From Peptococcaceae bacterium (GTDB taxonomy: Bacteria; Bacillota; Peptococcia; Peptococcales; Peptococcaceae), in NCBI GenBank assembly GCA_017622155.1, contig JAGARS010000187.1, forward strand, positions 1 to 9,492: DNA of 9,492 nt, read 5' to 3'. The position numbers were made by a program, and so were the translations under genes. Under the pieces are notes generated by a model. The model was given only the letters and a program-made list of their open reading frames with translations, was not told the DNA's origin and ran no database searches. The first letter of the stretch is position 1; each line of letters opens with the position of its first letter. Positions 6,632 to 9,492 of the stretch are shown here, one piece after another.

Positions 6632-7906
6632 TTACGGCAATGAAATTTGAGCCATCTGCCCTAAAGGCTCATCAACAATCCATACTACTTCCACCTGTAC
6701 AACATCGTCCTGCACACATCGATGCACACCACTGCTTTCCCGTACAAATATACCACCCTGCGGCATAGATTGCTCTAATTGGCGTCTGGCACGCTCCATC
6801 GCTGTCCGATAGGCTTCTTCCTCCGTGAAAGAGCGCTGCATGGCTGCTTGCTCTTGATATGTCGTATTGCATAGTATTATCGGGCACTGCCACCTGCCCC
6901 ATTCAAAAATACTTTTACGTTGTTCAATCGTTTTACTGTACTGATACGGGGAGCTTTTTTCACCAAAAACAAGCATCTGTTTTGTCCCCCACAATACTGC
7001 TGTGCTTTCAGCAATATGGCCGGTTTGTACAAGCCATGTTTCTTCCAGTGCACAAGTGCCAATGGCTCGGTGTACCACCTCGCCGCGCACCGCACCCTGT
7101 GCATATACGGCATACGGCTCACCTGCATCTACAAACATCCCCATACTATCTCGCACACGCTCCGGATAATCCCATCCACCAATGAGTACTTGCCCGGCCT
7201 GTACCACATCACCTGTATCGACGAATGCCGTGCCGGTATAAACAACCAAATCCGTTATTCGACCATCCGTTTTTGCCACAATACTGCCTGTATCCTGCAG
7301 ATCAGCTGAATCAGCCAGCCGTTCTTTTACCGCAATGCACAGTGCTGTGCCCTTCTGTTCCAGCTGCACCCAAGTAAACTCCGGATGTTCCAATTCTATC
7401 AGATGCTCTAATGCTTCATAATCAATCGCAGACAGCCGTGTGCCCGGCCACAAACCATATTGCTGCACCAATGCAATCATATGCTCCTCGCTATACCGTT
7501 CATTGCCGATTACTTCATACGTCCACAGAAAAGACAGCATCCCGTGCATTAACATCACCGTACACAGCAAAGCCGCCCATATGCCTTTTCTGCGTTTGCA
7601 TTGACTGATAAAAAAAGGCACACCTCGCTTTCCGCAGATTCGAAATCGAATATGCCTGTCACGTAAAAGCCGCTGTGCCCGTCGAAAATCGTCCAATTCA
7701 AGGGTAATATACAGCTGTTCTCCTTCTACTGCTACATGATACAGCACAATTCCGCTGCCGGAAAACAGTGCAAGTACCTGCGAGGAGCTGTGGGCAGGCA
7801 TGCCAAGCGTTACCATACCCTCCAGCTGTTGTTCCAGATTCATGCGCTCACGCCTGCGTTTCTTGTGTATATGGTTTTTCTCCGATTGTCTTCTACCAAG
7901 CAGCAT
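6632..7906 (-). CDS. yqfD: Sporulation protein YqfD family
   Basis: The protein matches YqfD in layout: an N-terminal domain (about 22-105), one membrane segment (about 109-129, IWAALLCTVMLMHGMLSFLW), then a POTRA-like region starting YEVIGNERYSEEHMIALVQQYGLWPGT and a domain with a biotinyl/HlyD-like pattern (IVAKTDGRITDLVVYTGTAFVDTGDVVQAGQVLIGG). YqfD is needed for sporulation in B. subtilis; the biochemical role is unclear. Two starts are possible. ATG 7904-7906 has AGAGGGG about 6-9 bases upstream and adds a very basic 21-residue leader. ATG 7841-7843 (403 residues) fits usual family length but has only a weak AGGCG site. The gene is not next to yqfC or phoH, its normal neighbours; upstream is an acyltransferase and downstream a rubrerythrin gene. 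Confidence 0.85.
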   Translation of the reverse strand: MLLGRRQSEKNHIHKKRRRERMNLEQQLEGMVTLGMPAHSSSQVLALFSGSGIVLYHVAVEGEQLYITLELDDFRRAQRLLRDRHIRFRICGKRGVPFFISQCKRRKGIWAALLCTVMLMHGMLSFLWTYEVIGNERYSEEHMIALVQQYGLWPGTRLSAIDYEALEHLIELEHPEFTWVQLEQKGTALCIAVKERLADSADLQDTGSIVAKTDGRITDLVVYTGTAFVDTGDVVQAGQVLIGGWDYPERVRDSMGMFVDAGEPYAVYAQGAVRGEVVHRAIGTCALEETWLVQTGHIAESTAVLWGTKQMLVFGEKSSPYQYSKTIEQRKSIFEWGRWQCPIILCNTTYQEQAAMQRSFTEEEAYRTAMERARRQLEQSMPQGGIFVRESSGVHRCVQDDVVQVEVVWIVDEPLGQMAQISLP

Positions 7907-7969
7907 AAAAAATCCCCTCTATCCGGCATACAGATGTTTCTATCATCTATATGCACAAACACAGGGGAT
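7907..7969 (-). terminator. Two-helix RNA element before yqfD: terminator and/or SD-sequestering leader
   Basis: As minus-strand RNA, an outer helix pairs AUCCCCU with AGGGGAU (7963-7969 and 7912-7918) and an inner 11-bp helix pairs GCAUAUAGAUG with CAUCUGUAUGC (7944-7954 and 7926-7936) around a 7-base loop. The one irregular inner pair is U-G in minus-strand RNA but would be C-A on the plus strand, which favours structure in the minus-strand transcript. Six U residues follow directly, as in a terminator for the upstream acyltransferase gene. The same 3' arm carries the AGAGGGG ribosome binding site of yqfD, and the U-run touches its ATG. Confidence 0.6.
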
Positions 7970-7993
7970 ATGCAAAAGGCTTTTGCATTTTCA

Positions 7994-9016
7994 TTACAGC
8001 AAATTTTTAAGCAAAGGCAGTTTTTTCATACACCACGCAATACACATGCTCAATACAAAAGTAATTATCGCAACCAATGGAATTGAAATATACAGCGGAC
8101 ACATGCTCACACCGATTCCAAGTTTCCCGAGCACTACCATCACCATCGGATGTATCAGATAAATGCCCAGCGTACAGCCGGAAATCGCATTTACGATTTT
8201 GCTGAACCGATTGGCTAGCTTTCCTGCATGATACTGAAAGAACACAAAAATAGCAATTGTCATGCATACCACATTTGGAAGCTGCGGGTCATAATATCCA
8301 TATGGCTGCCCGATTGCATATGCTTTGGCTGCACTGCCAAAAATGGTAAACAGAACACCTGCAATACCAGCAAAATAAATCACTGCCTGCATTTTACCCG
8401 AGAGCGTTACCGTTTTCAAATAATATCCCAACACAAAATATCCGGTAAACCCAAGCGTGAAATAAAAAAACGTATCCATCATGAAGCCTTTTACTGCCTG
8501 AAACGGCAGTACAGGAATGATTACAGTAAATACAGCACACAATACCAGAAAATACTCCATCAATGCTTTGTCAGCCGTAATTTTTTTCAAAAACGGCATC
8601 AAGAGATATAGCCCCAGCAGCATTTTGCAGTACCACAAATGATAATGCCCTTTCCAGGCCATTTGCCAAGCTGTGCCCCACCCGGCAGGATACCCCTGCA
8701 GCAAAGGCCACAGCACATAAAATACAAAAGCATAGCCTGCCGACCACACTGCAAAAATTATCAAAATACGTTTGCAGTATTTATGCCACAACATATTCCA
8801 TGTTAATTCCTTGTCCGGATTCAGCAGAAACATACCGCTAATCATCACAAACAGCGGCACTGCCGAACGGCCAATACTGTCAAAGAAATGGCATACAAAC
8901 CATTCTGTAGAATTGTACGAATAATTGAGCCAATGTTCGGCCGACAAATGTATTAATACCACCAGAAATGCTGCACAAATGCGCAGCAAATCAATCCCAT
9001 AATCACGTTGTTTCAT
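7994..9016 (-). CDS. Acyltransferase 3 family membrane protein
   Basis: Integral membrane O-acyltransferase-like protein of 340 residues with about ten hydrophobic segments. Family signs are the N-terminal YGIDLLRICAAFLVVLIHLS (6-25) with conserved Arg12 and His23, SAVPLFVMISGMFLL (51-65), HLWYCKMLLGLYLLMPFL (126-143) and LGIYLIHP (283-290). Members move acetyl, succinyl or similar groups onto sugars of polysaccharides, lipids or antibiotics; no substrate can be inferred here because there are no glycan genes beside it. I choose ATG 9014-9016, since GGTGA precedes it by 5 bases and MKQRDYGIDLLR is a typical family start; GTG 9023-9025 and ATG 9020-9022 are alternatives that lie within that site. 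A separate small palindrome (7970-7988) lies just after the stop. Confidence 0.9.
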   Translation of the reverse strand: MKQRDYGIDLLRICAAFLVVLIHLSAEHWLNYSYNSTEWFVCHFFDSIGRSAVPLFVMISGMFLLNPDKELTWNMLWHKYCKRILIIFAVWSAGYAFVFYVLWPLLQGYPAGWGTAWQMAWKGHYHLWYCKMLLGLYLLMPFLKKITADKALMEYFLVLCAVFTVIIPVLPFQAVKGFMMDTFFYFTLGFTGYFVLGYYLKTVTLSGKMQAVIYFAGIAGVLFTIFGSAAKAYAIGQPYGYYDPQLPNVVCMTIAIFVFFQYHAGKLANRFSKIVNAISGCTLGIYLIHPMVMVVLGKLGIGVSMCPLYISIPLVAIITFVLSMCIAWCMKKLPLLKNLL

Positions 9017-9033
9017 GTACATCACCGTTTTTA

Positions 9034-9046
9034 TTGTATCATAGCG
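9034..9046 (-). promoter_or_regulatory. Possible -10 region for the acyltransferase gene
   Basis: The minus strand reads CTATGATACAAT about 18-30 bases before the start codon; TATGAT or TACAAT could serve as -10. No good -35 is visible at 16-18 bp, so this is weak. It shares the 9026-9143 spacer with the divergent tRNA-Leu promoter. Confidence 0.3.
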
Positions 9047-9094
9047 TAAAATAAAATACCAGAAAATAAATACTGCAAAAATTCAAAAAAATAC

Positions 9095-9123
9095 TTGACC
9101 GCGCATACACAATATGATAATAT
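9095..9123 (+). promoter_or_regulatory. Promoter of tRNA-Leu
   Basis: TTGACC (-35, 9095-9100) is followed by an AT-rich -10 zone. GATAAT at 9116-9121 gives a 15-bp spacer and TAATAT at 9118-9123 gives 17 bp. The tRNA starts 20 bases further on, consistent with a short 5' leader removed by RNase P. Confidence 0.7.
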
Positions 9124-9143
9124 ATACAAGTCGTAAGCGACAT

Positions 9144-9227
9144 GCGGGCGTGGCGGAATTGGCAGACGCGCTAGATTCAGGTTCTAGTGGGAGCAATCTC
9201 GTGGAGGTTCAAGTCCTCTCGCCCGCA
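9144..9227 (+). tRNA. tRNA-Leu (anticodon CAG)
   Basis: A class II tRNA with long variable arm. The acceptor GCGGGCG (9144-9150) pairs fully with CGCCCGC (9220-9226); A73 is at 9227. The anticodon stem CTAGA/TCTAG (9171-9175, 9183-9187) encloses TTCAGGT, giving anticodon CAG at 9178-9180, which reads CUG. The T-arm GGAGG-TTCAAGT-CCTCT is at 9203-9219. CCA is not encoded, as the next bases are CTT. Confidence 0.97.
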
Positions 9228-9247
9228 CTTTTTTTATGTCTGGCGTT

Positions 9248-9283
9248 AGTCCTTTCGGAAATTTATTCCGGAAGGGCTTTTTT
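9248..9283 (+). terminator. Intrinsic terminator of tRNA-Leu
   Basis: AGTCCTTTCGGAA (9248-9260) pairs with TTCCGGAAGGGCT (9266-9278), 13 bp with two G-U pairs, loop ATTTA, then a six-base T-run. It lies 20 bases after the tRNA. Confidence 0.9.
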
Positions 9284-9312
9284 ATTTGCTGCAACCAAGC
9301 TCTCAAAAAAAC

Positions 9313-9345
9313 AAAAAAGACAACCTCGATTGAGATTGTCTTTTT
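9313..9345 (-). terminator. Intrinsic terminator of the tRNA-Val/tRNA-Thr unit
   Basis: On the minus strand AAAAGACAATCTC pairs with GAGGTTGTCTTTT (13 bp, one U-G pair, 4-base loop) and continues into TTTTTTG and a further T-run. The plus strand also ends in TTTTT, so it may act as a second stop for tRNA-Leu transcripts. Confidence 0.88.
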
Positions 9346-9348
9346 GTA

Positions 9349-9421
9349 AGCCGGTGATGGGACTCGAACCCGCGACCTGCTGATTACAAATCAGCTGCTC
9401 TGCCAATTGAGCTACACCGGC
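9349..9421 (-). tRNA. tRNA-Thr (anticodon TGT)
   Basis: Minus-strand cloverleaf: acceptor GCCGGTG/CACCGGC, D-stem GCTC/GAGC, anticodon stem GCTGA/TCAGC with loop TTTGTAA, giving anticodon TGT (plus positions 9386-9388), and T-arm GCGGG-TTCGAGT-CCCAT. The discriminator is T at 9349; CCA is not encoded. It follows tRNA-Val after 4 bp in one transcript. Confidence 0.97.
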
Positions 9422-9425
9422 ATAA

Positions 9426-9492
9426 TGGGCATTGACGGGATCGAACCGCCGACATTCTGCTTGTAAGGCAGACGCTCTCCCAGCTGAGCTAA
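9426..9492 (-). tRNA. tRNA-Val (anticodon TAC), 5' end outside window
   Basis: Partial at the window edge: about the first six bases of the acceptor stem are missing. Visible parts are the D-arm GCTC/GAGC, anticodon stem TCTGC/GCAGA with loop CTTACAA (anticodon TAC), T-arm GGCGG-TTCGATC-CCGTC and the 3' acceptor AATGCCC followed by A73. CCA is not encoded. Confidence 0.95.

Noticed and set aside
9114..9383. Open frame of 89 codons on the plus strand running through tRNA-Leu
   Set aside because: The peptide VAELADALDSGSS is the well-known conceptual translation of a tRNA-Leu gene; the frame covers the tRNA and its terminator.

Overview
The window reads as ordinary chromosomal DNA from an anaerobic Bacillota (Firmicutes) bacterium of moderately low G+C. 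The signs are an asp23-nusB-xseA-xseB-ispA gene order, a YqfD sporulation-family protein, a reverse-type rubrerythrin, GAGGTGA-like ribosome binding sites, and tRNAs without an encoded CCA. Clostridia or Negativicutes both fit; I cannot place the genus from the sequence. YqfD hints at a sporulating ancestry but does not prove that the organism sporulates. All recognised protein genes lie on the minus strand, so transcription runs from high to low coordinates.

From right to left: positions 9349-9492 hold tRNA-Val (cut by the window edge) and tRNA-Thr on the minus strand. They converge on a plus-strand tRNA-Leu(CAG) at 9144-9227, and each unit has its own intrinsic terminator in between. Next come an acyltransferase-3 family membrane protein (7994-9016), yqfD (6632-7906), a reverse rubrerythrin (5815-6360) and the M3 peptidase gene pepF (3814-5589). 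These four look like separate transcription units, because hairpins or promoters lie in each gap.

The left third, 3617 down to 1, is a tight housekeeping operon: an Asp23/Gls24 protein, NusB, both exonuclease VII subunits, a short-chain polyprenyl diphosphate synthase, and the first part of a divergent PAP2 (DUF212) protein that runs off the left edge. It links transcription antitermination, DNA processing and isoprenoid/envelope lipid synthesis. This is a common arrangement in Bacillota, but folD is absent between nusB and xseA, and Asp23 lacks its usual small membrane partners here.

I found no new multi-gene system. The most unusual structure is non-coding: a two-helix RNA element abutting the yqfD start codon (7907-7969), an 82-bp imperfect inverted repeat just after the yqfD stop (6543-6624), and three tandem 11-bp units upstream of the asp23 operon (3695-3727). 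No intergenic stretch exceeds about 300 bases; the largest, 6361-6631, is described through its promoter, hairpin and inverted-repeat entries.
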